A DNA stretch of 39,598 nucleotides from Parachlamydiales bacterium (GTDB taxonomy: Bacteria > Chlamydiota > Chlamydiia > Chlamydiales > Rhabdochlamydiaceae): positions 1 through 39,598 of the forward strand of contig CANJJB010000012.1 of assembly GCA_947474635.1 (NCBI GenBank), read 5' to 3'. Positions 16,967 through 25,345 of this stretch are shown here, piece after piece. The translations under genes were made by a program, and so were the position numbers. Positions within the stretch are counted from its first letter, which is position 1. Each line of letters begins with the position of its first letter. The notes under the pieces are model-generated. The model did not search any database. It was not told where the DNA came from and worked only from the letters and a program-made list of their open reading frames with translations.

Positions 16967-18178
16967 CTAACGGACCATGCTTTTCGGTGCTAAAGAATAC
17001 AGCCATCTTAATGCAAAGGGAGCAACCAAGGTGGTCACTGTAATAACGAGTATAACAGCTGCGTAAACATCACCCTGCAAAATGCCTGCAGTGAGCCCAA
17101 TATTAGCAAAAATGAGTCCCACTTCTCCACGAGGAATCATGGCTGTTCCTATAACCAGCTTCATCATAAAAGTCTCCCCCTTCAAGAAAAAGGCAGAGAG
17201 CAGCTTGCCGATAATCGCTGCTAGGAGCAAAGAGCCCGAAAGTGCCCAAATAAAGGTTGATCCCCACTGTATTGCCTTCAAGTCTAAAGACAGCCCGATC
17301 GCTACAAAAAATATCGGTGTAAACAAATGCACAATAGGCTTCATCTGCTCTTCAATGCGAAGGCTAAATTCTTTTGAACTACGCAAAAATGAGGCAAAAG
17401 GAAAAGAAAATTGTCTCGATAAAGCAAGCCCTGCTGCAAATCCACCGAGTAGCGCAGGAGCCCCTAGCATATCCGCTGTCCACGCGCACAGTAAAATAAG
17501 TGCAATGATGGTCGTAGGTAAAAGGCCTGGAATATCACTTTTCTCATTCCACTTTTTAATGATTTTTGAAACGCCCTTGGCAAGTATAGGGGATATGAAA
17601 AAAAACAGCATGACAAATAGAAGGATTTTACCCGCATTCCATAAATTGACTTCCCCGCTCATTGAAAATTCATAGAGAACAGCCAGTAAAATAATGCCGA
17701 TGATATCATCGATCACAGCAGATCCTATAACGATGTGGGATTCTCTACTCTTTTGTTTTTTTAAGTCCCGCAAAACGCGCAGAGTGATACCGATACTCGT
17801 TGCTGTAAGCGTGCTTCCAATGAATAGACACGCTAAAAGAGAAAAATTAAAAAAGTAGTAAGAGGTAATAAACCCGAGTACAAAAGGCAAAATGACGCCG
17901 CAGGCTGCCACAATGAGCGCTTTCATTCCCGCAGAAGATAACTTGCCAACATCTGTTTCAATGCCCACTTCAAAAAGCAGTAAAATAATGCCAATCTCAG
18001 CAAGCAGGTGAATAGGGTTGCTCATAGCAACCAAACCTAGCAAACTCGGGCCTATAATGATGCCGGCTACAAGCTCCCCGATGACAGCTGGCACCTTAAA
18101 ATAAGCTGCCAGCTCACCAAATAGGCGAGCAGAAAATAAAATCAAAACCAGCTGAATTAAAAATGTATGAGCTTCCAT
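16967..18178 (-). CDS. CPA2-family cation/proton antiporter (Kef/NapA-like)
   Basis: The 403-residue protein is a chain of 11-13 membrane helices. It shows PAVIGELVAGIIIGPSLLG in the second helix, LLLFEVGIETD, and the ion-binding aspartate pair in GSAVIDDIIGI (near residue 155), which marks the monovalent cation:proton antiporter-2 family (electrogenic NapA-like Na+/H+ or Kef-like K+ exchange). There is no C-terminal RCK nucleotide-binding domain, so it resembles NapA more than KefB/KefC; the exchanged ion is not certain. The ATG at 18178 lacks a clear Shine-Dalgarno sequence. An insertion sequence sits 8 bases beyond its stop codon without touching the gene. Confidence 0.85.
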   Translation of the reverse strand: MEAHTFLIQLVLILFSARLFGELAAYFKVPAVIGELVAGIIIGPSLLGLVAMSNPIHLLAEIGIILLLFEVGIETDVGKLSSAGMKALIVAACGVILPFVLGFITSYYFFNFSLLACLFIGSTLTATSIGITLRVLRDLKKQKSRESHIVIGSAVIDDIIGIILLAVLYEFSMSGEVNLWNAGKILLFVMLFFFISPILAKGVSKIIKKWNEKSDIPGLLPTTIIALILLCAWTADMLGAPALLGGFAAGLALSRQFSFPFASFLRSSKEFSLRIEEQMKPIVHLFTPIFFVAIGLSLDLKAIQWGSTFIWALSGSLLLAAIIGKLLSAFFLKGETFMMKLVIGTAMIPRGEVGLIFANIGLTAGILQGDVYAAVILVITVTTLVAPFALRWLYSLAPKSMVR

Positions 18179-18306
18179 AGGATGATTTATATTTAGAGTA
18201 TTTTTTTGAAAGAGTCAATAGATCCATTTCTAAAAAAAATGTCTCGACAAGAGCCAGCGTTTTATTTACAAATAAAGATAGAGCCTCTTAAAAATAGGAG
18301 CATCAT

Positions 18307-18399
18307 ATGTCTCTCAGCTTAATTGTTATCATGGTTAAAAAGGCCCTGTCTCAAAAAAAACCTGTAGAGTCAAAACGAGCGGTTCCCTCTATCAAGTAG
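18307..18399 (+). CDS. Possible 30-residue small protein
   Basis: A short frame reads MSLSLIVIMVKKALSQKKPV and ends after about ten more polar residues (TAG at 18397). It has a hydrophobic N-terminus, a basic C-terminus, and a well-placed AGGAG about seven bases before the ATG, better than that of the neighbouring gene. It fills part of the 256-base gap between the divergent antiporter and the next gene. No family is recognised. Without the ribosome binding site I would not call it; conservation in relatives would decide. Confidence 0.35.
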   Translation: MSLSLIVIMVKKALSQKKPVESKRAVPSIK

Positions 18400-18434
18400 A
18401 CACCTTTTTCTTTTACTTTTCTTTCCTTTTCTAT

Positions 18435-18788
18435 ATGCTGTCCCATATGCGTGTTACTTTTTTTATCATTCTTTCCTGTTTGTGCTTTAGCTTTACAAAA
18501 GAAGGCGATGAAATCGCTGTGATCAATGAACTTTTGGAAAGAACTGATAGACAGCTCTCCTTACAAAAAAAACTCAAAGAGCTAATGGTAACGCTCAACA
18601 GCCAAGAAAAAACCTTCCTCGAAGGCAATGAATCCAAAGCTCATGTCTCTCTTATGACAGACACAGCTCTTCAGATTTTAAAACTCATTGAAGACAATCA
18701 CTACGCTGATCTATTTCCCTCTCCTTACATGGAAGAGTTAAGACTATTTGCTAAAATTGCTAACAAAAAAGCTCCAACAAAACTATGA
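18435..18788 (+). CDS. Small exported hypothetical protein upstream of psd
   Basis: The 117-residue product begins with a hydrophobic segment (MRVTFFIILSCLCFSF if the second ATG at 18447 is used) that looks like a Sec signal peptide or membrane anchor; a Cys within it could be a poor lipobox, but the spacing is not convincing. The rest is a polar helical domain of about 95 residues rich in Leu, Lys and Glu, possibly a coiled coil. No Shine-Dalgarno sequence is evident at either start. Its stop overlaps the psd ATG (ATGA), so the two are co-transcribed and probably translationally coupled. Function is unknown. Confidence 0.6.
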   Translation: MLSHMRVTFFIILSCLCFSFTKEGDEIAVINELLERTDRQLSLQKKLKELMVTLNSQEKTFLEGNESKAHVSLMTDTALQILKLIEDNHYADLFPSPYMEELRLFAKIANKKAPTKL

Positions 18789-19693
18789 ACGACATCTCTT
18801 ACATCGATAGAATATCAGGGAAAGAAGTTGTAGAAAAAGTGTATGGAAAAGCTTTCATTAAGGCTTTGTATGGCGCGTCTTCCTTCTCTAAGATCCTCTC
18901 CTATCTTTTTCTCCCTATCATATCAGGATCTAACCTCATCTCTTTCTTGTGGTGTTCCTTCCAAAAAAGTAGGCTCAGCAAATCTAAAATTAAACCCTTC
19001 ATCAAAACCTTCCACATCGATTGCTCAGAGTTTCGAGATCCTGTAGACTCTTTTAACTGTTTCAATGACTTTTTTATCCGTCATTTAAAACAAAGTGCGC
19101 GTCCCATTCTGCCAGATGTAAATAGAGCAATTCTTCCTGCTGATGCAAGATACCTTGTTTATGACAACATCGCGTCGGTAGATGGCTTTTGGGTAAAGGG
19201 TTATAAATTTTCACTAGAAGAGCTTCTGCTAAACCAGGCTTTAGCAAAAAAATACGCTGCAGGATCTATGGTGATTGCAAGGCTTGCTCCCGTCGATTAC
19301 CACCGCTTTCACTTTCCTATTAGCTGCACATCAGAAACTCCTCTTTTAATGCCAGGAAAACTCTATTCTGTAAATCCGACGGCCCTTAAAAAAGATATCC
19401 ACATCTTAAGCCGTAATAAACGGATGCTTACAATACTCCATTCAGACAATTTTGGAGATGTTTTGTATATTGAAGTGGGAGCAACAAACGTCGGCTCTAT
19501 CCACCAAACATTTAATGTGGGCAAGCATCACGCAAAAGGGGAAGAAAAAGGGTATTTTTCATTTGGAGGATCGTGCCTTATTCTCTTATTTGAGCCAGGT
19601 AAAATACAATTCGACAAAGATCTACTCAATGCATCTTCTCGTAAAATCGAAGTGTTAGGAAAACTCGGACAGTCTTTAGGAACCTTAAGATAG
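18785..19693 (+). CDS. psd: Phosphatidylserine decarboxylase proenzyme
   Basis: Psd converts phosphatidylserine to phosphatidylethanolamine at the inner membrane. The 302-residue proenzyme has NDFFIRHLK near residue 95, ILPADAR with the conserved Asp120, the VDYHRFHFP segment with catalytic His, and the self-cleavage site FGGS (Gly261-Gly262-Ser263), where Ser263 becomes the pyruvoyl group. GGS rather than the enterobacterial LGST is common in one Psd subgroup. psd next to nth and mnmE matches the order known from Chlamydia. It overlaps the small exported-protein gene at its start and the convergent nth gene by nine bases at its end. Confidence 0.94.
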   Translation: MNDISYIDRISGKEVVEKVYGKAFIKALYGASSFSKILSYLFLPIISGSNLISFLWCSFQKSRLSKSKIKPFIKTFHIDCSEFRDPVDSFNCFNDFFIRHLKQSARPILPDVNRAILPADARYLVYDNIASVDGFWVKGYKFSLEELLLNQALAKKYAAGSMVIARLAPVDYHRFHFPISCTSETPLLMPGKLYSVNPTALKKDIHILSRNKRMLTILHSDNFGDVLYIEVGATNVGSIHQTFNVGKHHAKGEEKGYFSFGGSCLILLFEPGKIQFDKDLLNASSRKIEVLGKLGQSLGTLR

Positions 19694-20293
19694 ACAAACT
19701 GGACAGTTTGGTTTATGTCCTCTTGCAGGACAAAACTTGCGCGCAAAAAGAATGATCTGAAGATGAAGCTTGATCCAATCTTTTCTCTTGAAAAGTTTTT
19801 TCAAATCACGCTCTGTTTCTTTTGCAGTTCTACCGCGACTTAAACCCCATCTCTTAGCACAGCGCTGAATATGTGTATCGACAGGAAAAGCAGGATGCTG
19901 AAAAGCTTGTGCCATGACAACAGAGGCCGTCTTATGTCCAACACCCGGCAGTTCTTCGAGCGCTTTAAAACTTTTGGGCACTTTACTTTTATATTTTTCG
20001 ATTAAAATTTTGGAAAGATGCCAAATAGCTTTTGCTTTTGTAGGAGAAAGGCCGCACGGTTTAATGATCTGCCGAATCTCATCAATGGATAGCTTAATCA
20101 TCTTTTCAGGCGTATCTGCCTTGGCAAATAAGTGGGGAGTGATTTGATTGACCTTAGCATCTGTGCTACGCGCTGATAGAACAACAGCTATAAGAAGCGT
20201 GTAGGGATCTTTATGCTTCAAGGGAATTTCCGGATGAGGAAAATGCTCCTCTAAAATTTTCTGAATTTCTTTAGCTCTTTCTTTTTTACTCAC
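19685..20293 (-). CDS. nth: Endonuclease III (DNA glycosylase/AP lyase)
   Basis: Nth removes oxidised pyrimidines in base-excision repair. The protein has the helix-hairpin-helix LEELPGVGHKTASVVM with the catalytic Lys and the VDTHIQRCAKRWGL segment with the catalytic Asp. The frame opens at a TTG (20305), but a GTG at 20293 overlaps the mnmE stop as GTGA and gives MSKKERAKEIQKILEEHFP, the normal length of 202 residues, so I use it. The iron-sulfur loop is unusual: Cys-x8-Cys-x2-Cys and then the chain ends two residues later, instead of the four-Cys pattern, so the 4Fe-4S cluster may be altered or lost. Probably co-transcribed with mnmE. Confidence 0.9.
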   Translation of the reverse strand: MSKKERAKEIQKILEEHFPHPEIPLKHKDPYTLLIAVVLSARSTDAKVNQITPHLFAKADTPEKMIKLSIDEIRQIIKPCGLSPTKAKAIWHLSKILIEKYKSKVPKSFKALEELPGVGHKTASVVMAQAFQHPAFPVDTHIQRCAKRWGLSRGRTAKETERDLKKLFKRKDWIKLHLQIILFARKFCPARGHKPNCPVCLS

Positions 20294-21666
20294 TTGCCCA
20301 CACAAAATTTTGAGAATATAGCAGTTAAGATATCTTCTGTAATATCCATTCCAATGATGAGACCAAGCTCTGTTAGCGCCTGACGAAGGTCGGCCGTTAA
20401 AAACTCGGGAGAAACATCTGTTTTAAGACCCTCTATCACTTTTGTAAGTGAGAGTCTTGCTGCATCCAGCGCTTCTTTATGCCGCGCATTTGTAATAAGC
20501 ACTTCTTCTTTAGAAGGAGGCCCTTTTTTCCAAATCATTTGATCAATGGCAGAGCGAAGGCTTGAGAGCCCTTTTCCTTCTTTTGCAGAAATCGCAATGG
20601 AGCCTGTAGGCGGAATATGCTGCGAAGGAAGGTCTATTTTATTCCACACAACGATTGTCTTTTCCTCGTTTACAAGCTTCAGTAACTGCTCATCTTCTGG
20701 GACAAGACCACGGCTAGCATCCAAGACAAGTAAAACAAGGTCAGCTGCTTCTAGAGCCTTTTTTGACCTGCGAATCCCTTCTTTTTCTACTGTCTCATCT
20801 GTTTCTCTAATACCTGCCGTATCGAGAAGATTAAAATGGAGCCCTCCTAAACGAAGCTCTCCTTCCAGCACATCTCTTGTTGTTCCTGGAACATCTGTGA
20901 CAATTGCTCTTTCTTTTCCCAGCAGTGCATTCATGAGAGAAGATTTACCGACATTCGGCGTTCCCACTAAGCACAGACTCAAACCTTCGTTTAAAATCTT
21001 TCCCTCGTAGAAAGTGCGGCTAAGCTCTTCCATAAGTTTATCTACTTTACCTAAAGACTCTAAAATCTCTTCCAAACTTGCAAACTCAAGGCCCTCTTCA
21101 GGAAAGTCAACCCAGGCATCAAGAATAGCTGCAATATCGATCAGTTCTTTTTGAAACGTTGTAATCTTCTTAGAAAGTGCCCCTTGGAGCTGGTGGTTTG
21201 CTTCTTGAAGTGCCATCTCATTTTTAGCGCCAATTAAACTTTGCACAGCCTCTGCTTGCACAAGGTCAAGTTTTCCATGCATATAAGCTCGAAATGTAAA
21301 TTCTCCTGGAAGAGCAGCTCTTGCTCCTGCAGCTATTACCACATCTAGTACATGCCGCGTGATTAAACTACCACCGTGGCAGTGGATCTCGACCGTATCT
21401 TCTCCTGTATAAGAGCGTGGTGCAAGCATAGGCAGTAGAAGCACTTCATCCACAACATGCCCCTCTTTATCAACAATATTGCCGCAATGAGCTGTGTGAC
21501 TTTTATAAGACCGGATAGGGCCTGTATAAATTTTTTCAGCAACACTTACAGCTTCTTTGCCAGAAATGCGGATGATAGCAACGCCCCCCTCTCCTGGAGG
21601 AGTGGCAACTGCTGCTATCGTCTCTTCTTTTTGATATGGTTTGTGTGTAAAATGCATAGAGAGCAT
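20290..21666 (-). CDS. mnmE: tRNA uridine-5-carboxymethylaminomethyl modification GTPase
   Basis: MnmE, with MnmG, modifies the wobble uridine of several tRNAs. The 458-residue protein has the N-terminal folate-binding domain (IAAVATPPGEGGVAIIRISG), a helical domain, a GTPase domain with G1 GTPNVGKSS, G3 DTAGIRET and G4 NKID, and the C-terminal FCVGK with its essential Cys. Two ATGs, at 21666 and 21657, are possible; neither has a Shine-Dalgarno sequence, and conserved sequence only begins after about residue 15. It lies 16 bases downstream of ruvA and overlaps nth by four bases at GTGA. Confidence 0.96.
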   Translation of the reverse strand: MLSMHFTHKPYQKEETIAAVATPPGEGGVAIIRISGKEAVSVAEKIYTGPIRSYKSHTAHCGNIVDKEGHVVDEVLLLPMLAPRSYTGEDTVEIHCHGGSLITRHVLDVVIAAGARAALPGEFTFRAYMHGKLDLVQAEAVQSLIGAKNEMALQEANHQLQGALSKKITTFQKELIDIAAILDAWVDFPEEGLEFASLEEILESLGKVDKLMEELSRTFYEGKILNEGLSLCLVGTPNVGKSSLMNALLGKERAIVTDVPGTTRDVLEGELRLGGLHFNLLDTAGIRETDETVEKEGIRRSKKALEAADLVLLVLDASRGLVPEDEQLLKLVNEEKTIVVWNKIDLPSQHIPPTGSIAISAKEGKGLSSLRSAIDQMIWKKGPPSKEEVLITNARHKEALDAARLSLTKVIEGLKTDVSPEFLTADLRQALTELGLIIGMDITEDILTAIFSKFCVGK

Positions 21667-21682
21667 AATACTAAAAAAATGC

Positions 21683-22282
21683 CTACTTTACCAGCTCTTT
21701 TAAGGCAGCTGTGATGAGCTTACCAAGATCGGGGTCTTTTGGAAGATCTATAGAAACTTTTTGAACGGACTTCTGGGCTTCCACAGGATGATACCCTAAA
21801 TGGATGAGCGCTGAAATAGCATCCCCGATGATCCCTCTTTTTTGTCCAGGCTCTAAGGGGTTTGTGGGCATTGTTTTGTCTTGTTTGACCTTATCGCGCA
21901 TCTCAACTACAAGACGTTCAGCTGTTTTTTTTCCAATCCCCGGAGATTTAGAAATAAGGGCTACATTTCCATGGAGTATGGCCATCTGAAGATCGACAAG
22001 ATCGATATGACCTAGAAGGGCAATTGCCGTCTTAGGGCCAATGCCGCTTACGTGCGTGAGCTTTTCAAAAAATTCCCTTTCAGCCAGCGTTAAAAATCCA
22101 TAGAGAGTATGCGCATCTTCTCTCACAACAAAGGAGATATAAAAAACAACCGTTTCTCCTATATGAGGAAGGTTAGAGTAGGTATTTAGCCCCACAGAAA
22201 TGCTATAGCCTATTCCGTTTACATCAACGATCGCTTTCAAAGGCGAGGATGAGGCTAATTTACCGCGTATAAATTCATACAT
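21683..22282 (-). CDS. ruvA: Holliday junction helicase subunit RuvA
   Basis: RuvA binds four-way junctions and loads the RuvB motor. The 199-residue protein shows the N-terminal OB-fold (MYEFIRGKLASSSPLKAIVDVNGIGY), two helix-hairpin-helix motifs (LTHVSGIGPKTAIALL and SKSPGIGKKTAERLVVEMRDK), and a C-terminal RuvB-binding domain (ISALIHLGYHPVEAQKSV). AAGG seven bases upstream supports the ATG at 22282, which overlaps the end of ruvC by eight bases. ruvB is not adjacent. Confidence 0.96.
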   Translation of the reverse strand: MYEFIRGKLASSSPLKAIVDVNGIGYSISVGLNTYSNLPHIGETVVFYISFVVREDAHTLYGFLTLAEREFFEKLTHVSGIGPKTAIALLGHIDLVDLQMAILHGNVALISKSPGIGKKTAERLVVEMRDKVKQDKTMPTNPLEPGQKRGIIGDAISALIHLGYHPVEAQKSVQKVSIDLPKDPDLGKLITAALKELVK

Positions 22283-22763
22283 AAGTTGACCTTTTTAAAG
22301 TGTGTGCATGGCATATGGCAAGCGCAAGAGCATCTGCTGCATCTGCCGGTTCTGGCAGTTTTGGCAATTTAAATAACATCTGGAGCATCTTCTGAACCTG
22401 CTCTTTACTTGCGCCCCCATTACCAACAATGGCAAGTTTAGCTTTTTTCGGACTATATTCATGCACTGAAACATTATTTTTAGCAGCAGCTAGCATAACA
22501 GTTCCCCTTGCCATACTGAGTTTCATTGTGCTCTGCGGATTTTTAGACATGAACTGAGTTTCAACAGAAAGAGCATCGGGCTGGAATTTGTTTATTAAAT
22601 GTTCGATGGCGTTAAAGATGACAAGATAGCGCCTGGCCAGGTGGAGCTTAACCGGCGGACGAATACACCCAAAATCGAGGATTTTGTACCCATCTGAACA
22701 ATCAATCACTGCATACCCCGTCGTTCCCGTTCCGGGATCAACGCCAAGAATTATAGACCCCAC
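22275..22763 (-). CDS. ruvC: Holliday junction resolvase RuvC
   Basis: RuvC cuts Holliday junctions. The 162-residue protein has GVDPGTGTTGYAVID (first catalytic Asp), the SVETQF Glu, and DAADALALAICH with the last acidic pair, giving the complete RNase H-like active site. The start codon is GTG at 22763, immediately after the stop codon of tsp (TAAGTG, no gap); GAAGG eight bases before it lies inside the end of tsp, so translation is probably coupled. The gene overlaps ruvA, making a tsp-ruvC-ruvA-mnmE-nth run on one strand. Confidence 0.95.
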   Translation of the reverse strand: MGSIILGVDPGTGTTGYAVIDCSDGYKILDFGCIRPPVKLHLARRYLVIFNAIEHLINKFQPDALSVETQFMSKNPQSTMKLSMARGTVMLAAAKNNVSVHEYSPKKAKLAIVGNGGASKEQVQKMLQMLFKLPKLPEPADAADALALAICHAHTLKRSTYV

Positions 22764-24665
22764 TTAAGACGCCTTCATCATGTGCATATCTTTCACAATT
22801 TCAACAGCTTTTTCCATTGGAAGATCTTCTACGCCGTAATTTTTCTTAGATCCATCTTGATTTAAGAAGGCTTTGTAGTTGGGATCTTGCTCAAGACGCC
22901 GTGCATTATTCACCCTAAGCGTAGGAATCATCTGGTGCCAAATAGATTCCTTCTGCTGCAAATAAGGAAGATAATTCTTTTGGAGCCATCCCCTTCCGTG
23001 TTGATCGACATCTGTCATTGGATCAATATACGCAGAAGCTACCTGATCATTGTGAAGAGGGTACTCTAAGTAACGCTCTCCAATATTGTAAGGAGCAAAG
23101 GCAGTTGGAACAACAATGTCAGCTTTAACACCTGCTATCTGTGTTGAGCGTCCAGAAACGGTGTAATACCTTCCTACTGTCACCTTAAAAAAGGAGGCAG
23201 CAGATTTATCTGTCACTGTTTGATATTGGATGGTGCCTTTTCCATATGTTCTTTCATCACCCACAACAACAGCCACGCCATAATCTTGCAGAGCTTGCGC
23301 TACAATTTCTGCAGCTGAAGCTGACAATTTGGATGAGAGTACAACAAGCGGTCCATTGTAATACACGCGCGGGTCAAGACTGCGCAAGTACTGTATTTCA
23401 CTCTTAGCATATTTTGAAATCACCACAACACCCGACGTAATAAATAACCCTGTGACTTTTACAGCCTGCGTTAAAAATCCACCGAGATTTTCTCTTAAAT
23501 CTAGAACTAGCCCTAGGAGATTACCTTGCTTTTTTAAATCCTTTAGCGCTTCTCTGATATCGGTTTCACAAGACGCTGCACTTGAGCTTTCATAGAAAGA
23601 AGGAAGCACTAGTTTCCCAATAATTCCATCGCCAAAAGGCTCTGCTGTCCACTTCACCCTTTCTTCTTGCATGAGAATCTTTTCTCTTTTCAGCTCGACT
23701 TGGATGATATCTTCCTTCCCGTCTGGCTGGCATCGCTTCAGGCCTAGAGAGACCTCTTTCTTATCAGAACCCTTTAAGCGATCAAGGATCTCTTCATAAG
23801 AGGCCGCACTCACCTGGTGGCCATCAATTTCAACCAGTAAATCCCCTGGCTTGATCTTTTCACTACGCGCTGCGGGCCCACCCTTAACAAGATCTGTAAT
23901 TTCCACACCATCTACGCTTTCTTTGAGCAATACTCCGACTCCTTCAAAATGTTTTTCCAAAGAAGCTCTCATCTCAAAAGCCTCTTCAGGCGTAAAAAAG
24001 GCTGTATGCGCATCTAAGCTTTTGGCCATCGCCTTTAAAACATGCATTGTAAAATAGTGCTCCCCCTTGCTTTCTTGAGCAAGATAGGAGTCTTCAAAAC
24101 GACGCACTCTCTTATCAAAAAGAGCGAGTATTTTGCCCCTTCTTTCTACAGTCCAGTAAGCGGGGCCATCTGATTTTTTCTCTGACTGCAGAAACCGGAT
24201 CATCTGGTTTCTAATCTTATTTTTAATCTGCTCGGAAGACTCTGGATAAGCAAAGCTATCTGTAGATAATGCAGGGGTTACAGAAGCTGCCGCAAGCTCC
24301 TTTATAATCTCCTGTCTATAGAGTCTAGCGCGCCCTATAGCGCTTCCGATTTTGGTGTTTAAGATCTCATAGTCAGAGAATCGATCCATAGAATAGTTGT
24401 CTATGATCCTCTCAATGTCTGTGCTCGTTAATTCAAAATATTTATTGGCTTCGCTTTGGAGCAGATATATCCTTTGAGCATCAAATTGCTCTAGATAGGA
24501 TTTAAAAGATCTTTTAACAACTAGAGGCGTAAGTTCCTTATATTCCACATGATAAGTAAACATTTGCTCTAAATTATTACGGATATCACCCTTCTTAAGG
24601 TGAGCACCTGCCGCAGACAGCTGCGCAAAAATCAGTACAAATAGAAAAATCAAAGTTTTTTTCAT
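22764..24665 (-). CDS. tsp: Tail-specific (C-terminal processing) periplasmic protease
   Basis: This S41 serine protease degrades or trims proteins in the periplasm; the Chlamydia counterpart (CT441) has also been reported to act on host proteins. The 633-residue protein begins with a signal peptide (MKKTLIFLFVLIFAQLSAAG), then an N-terminal helical domain, a PDZ domain (about 240-310, with VKGGPAARSEKIKPGDLLVEIDG), and the protease domain with the Ser450/Lys476 dyad (SASAAE and YGKGT). It ends in a C-terminal extension typical of this family. AAGG six bases upstream marks the start. The gene is divergent from rpsL, the same tsp/rpsL neighbourhood as in Chlamydia. Confidence 0.93.
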   Translation of the reverse strand: MKKTLIFLFVLIFAQLSAAGAHLKKGDIRNNLEQMFTYHVEYKELTPLVVKRSFKSYLEQFDAQRIYLLQSEANKYFELTSTDIERIIDNYSMDRFSDYEILNTKIGSAIGRARLYRQEIIKELAAASVTPALSTDSFAYPESSEQIKNKIRNQMIRFLQSEKKSDGPAYWTVERRGKILALFDKRVRRFEDSYLAQESKGEHYFTMHVLKAMAKSLDAHTAFFTPEEAFEMRASLEKHFEGVGVLLKESVDGVEITDLVKGGPAARSEKIKPGDLLVEIDGHQVSAASYEEILDRLKGSDKKEVSLGLKRCQPDGKEDIIQVELKREKILMQEERVKWTAEPFGDGIIGKLVLPSFYESSSAASCETDIREALKDLKKQGNLLGLVLDLRENLGGFLTQAVKVTGLFITSGVVVISKYAKSEIQYLRSLDPRVYYNGPLVVLSSKLSASAAEIVAQALQDYGVAVVVGDERTYGKGTIQYQTVTDKSAASFFKVTVGRYYTVSGRSTQIAGVKADIVVPTAFAPYNIGERYLEYPLHNDQVASAYIDPMTDVDQHGRGWLQKNYLPYLQQKESIWHQMIPTLRVNNARRLEQDPNYKAFLNQDGSKKNYGVEDLPMEKAVEIVKDMHMMKAS

Positions 24666-24788
24666 GAGAAGCCTTATCTAACCATCTTTAGCATTTCCAC
24701 TAAAATACCTCGAACAAAATTATTTGCATCTAAAATTTTCTCAAGTCACGCGTTTTTCTGAAAATTGACCTCTTTAGAAAAGTCTTCC

Positions 24789-24818
24789 TTGAGTATAATT
24801 CTGAATTTGAGATATAGT
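24789..24818 (+). promoter_or_regulatory. Candidate promoter of the rpsL-rpsG-fusA-rpsJ operon
   Basis: TTGAGT (24789-24794), an 18-base spacer and TATAGT (24813-24818) lie 36 bases before the rpsL ATG. A second -10-like TATAAT overlaps at 24794-24799 but lacks a well-spaced -35. The 189-base gap (24666-24854) otherwise holds only the upstream region of the divergent tsp gene. Confidence 0.4.
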
Positions 24819-24854
24819 CTCCCTTATTGTTTTAGCTATCCCTAAGGAGAATAG

Positions 24855-25226
24855 ATGCCGACAATCAGTCAATTAATTCGATCAGGCCGAAAAAGCAGGG
24901 TGAGAAGAAAAAAATCTCCTGCACTGCAACAATGCCCTCAGAAACGAGGCGTTTGTTTACAGGTGAAAACCAAAACTCCGAAGAAACCGAACTCGGCTCT
25001 TCGAAAAGTTGCCTGGGTCCGTCTTTCCAATGGCCAAGAAGTCATCGCTTACATTGGTGGAGAGGGTCATAATTTACAAGAACATAGCATTGTGCTCGTA
25101 CGCGGAGGTCGTGTTAAAGACTTACCCGGTGTGCGTTATCACATTGTGAGAGGAGCGCTTGATTGCGCTGCTGTAAAAGATCGCAAACAAAGCAGATCGA
25201 AATACGGCGCCAAGAGGCCCAAGTAA
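24855..25226 (+). CDS. rpsL: 30S ribosomal protein S12
   Basis: S12 is a decoding-centre protein of the small subunit. The 123-residue sequence is near-universal: [34 protein letters not shown] and [21 protein letters not shown]. The two Lys residues where streptomycin-resistance changes occur (in KKPNS and VKDLPG) are both wild-type. AAGGAG lies six bases before the ATG. It is the first gene of a str-type operon; unlike many bacteria, no tuf gene follows fusA here. Confidence 0.98.
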   Translation: MPTISQLIRSGRKSRVRRKKSPALQQCPQKRGVCLQVKTKTPKKPNSALRKVAWVRLSNGQEVIAYIGGEGHNLQEHSIVLVRGGRVKDLPGVRYHIVRGALDCAAVKDRKQSRSKYGAKRPK

Positions 25227-25242
25227 TAATTAGCAGTAATTT

Positions 25243-25328
25243 AGAGTAACTTCTCATAGTTACTCTGACTTGTTGATTAAAAAATCAACGGGTCGGCTAA
25301 AATATTAGCCAAGTGAAGAATTTTTTAA
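25243..25328 (+). promoter_or_regulatory. Three consecutive perfect hairpins between rpsL and rpsG
   Basis: The 119-base gap encodes three perfect stem-loops in a row. AGAGTAAC pairs with GTTACTCT (25243-25250/25259-25266), GTTGATT with AATCAAC (25272-25278/25283-25289), and GGCTAA with TTAGCC (25295-25300/25305-25310). TTAAAAAAT at 25277-25285 can instead pair with ATTTTTTAA at 25320-25328, just before the rpsG Shine-Dalgarno sequence, which would break hairpin 2. In E. coli the rpsL-rpsG gap is the S7 target for translational feedback; a similar role here is inference. Confidence 0.55.
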
Positions 25329-25345
25329 TTTAAAAGGAAGACATT

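Noticed and set aside
16950-16990. Whether the insertion sequence truncated the antiporter
   Set aside because: Joining the two flanks across the 9-bp duplication leaves the antiporter stop (16967-16969) unchanged; the frame continuing into the left flank is offset by one base.
17082-17675. Long forward frame (197 codons) opposite the antiporter
   Set aside because: It is the antisense shadow of a well-supported membrane protein gene with no family signature of its own.
18301-24860. tRNA genes in the intergenic gaps
   Set aside because: No cloverleaf with a TTCGA loop and paired acceptor stem was found in this or any other gap; the window appears to contain no tRNA.
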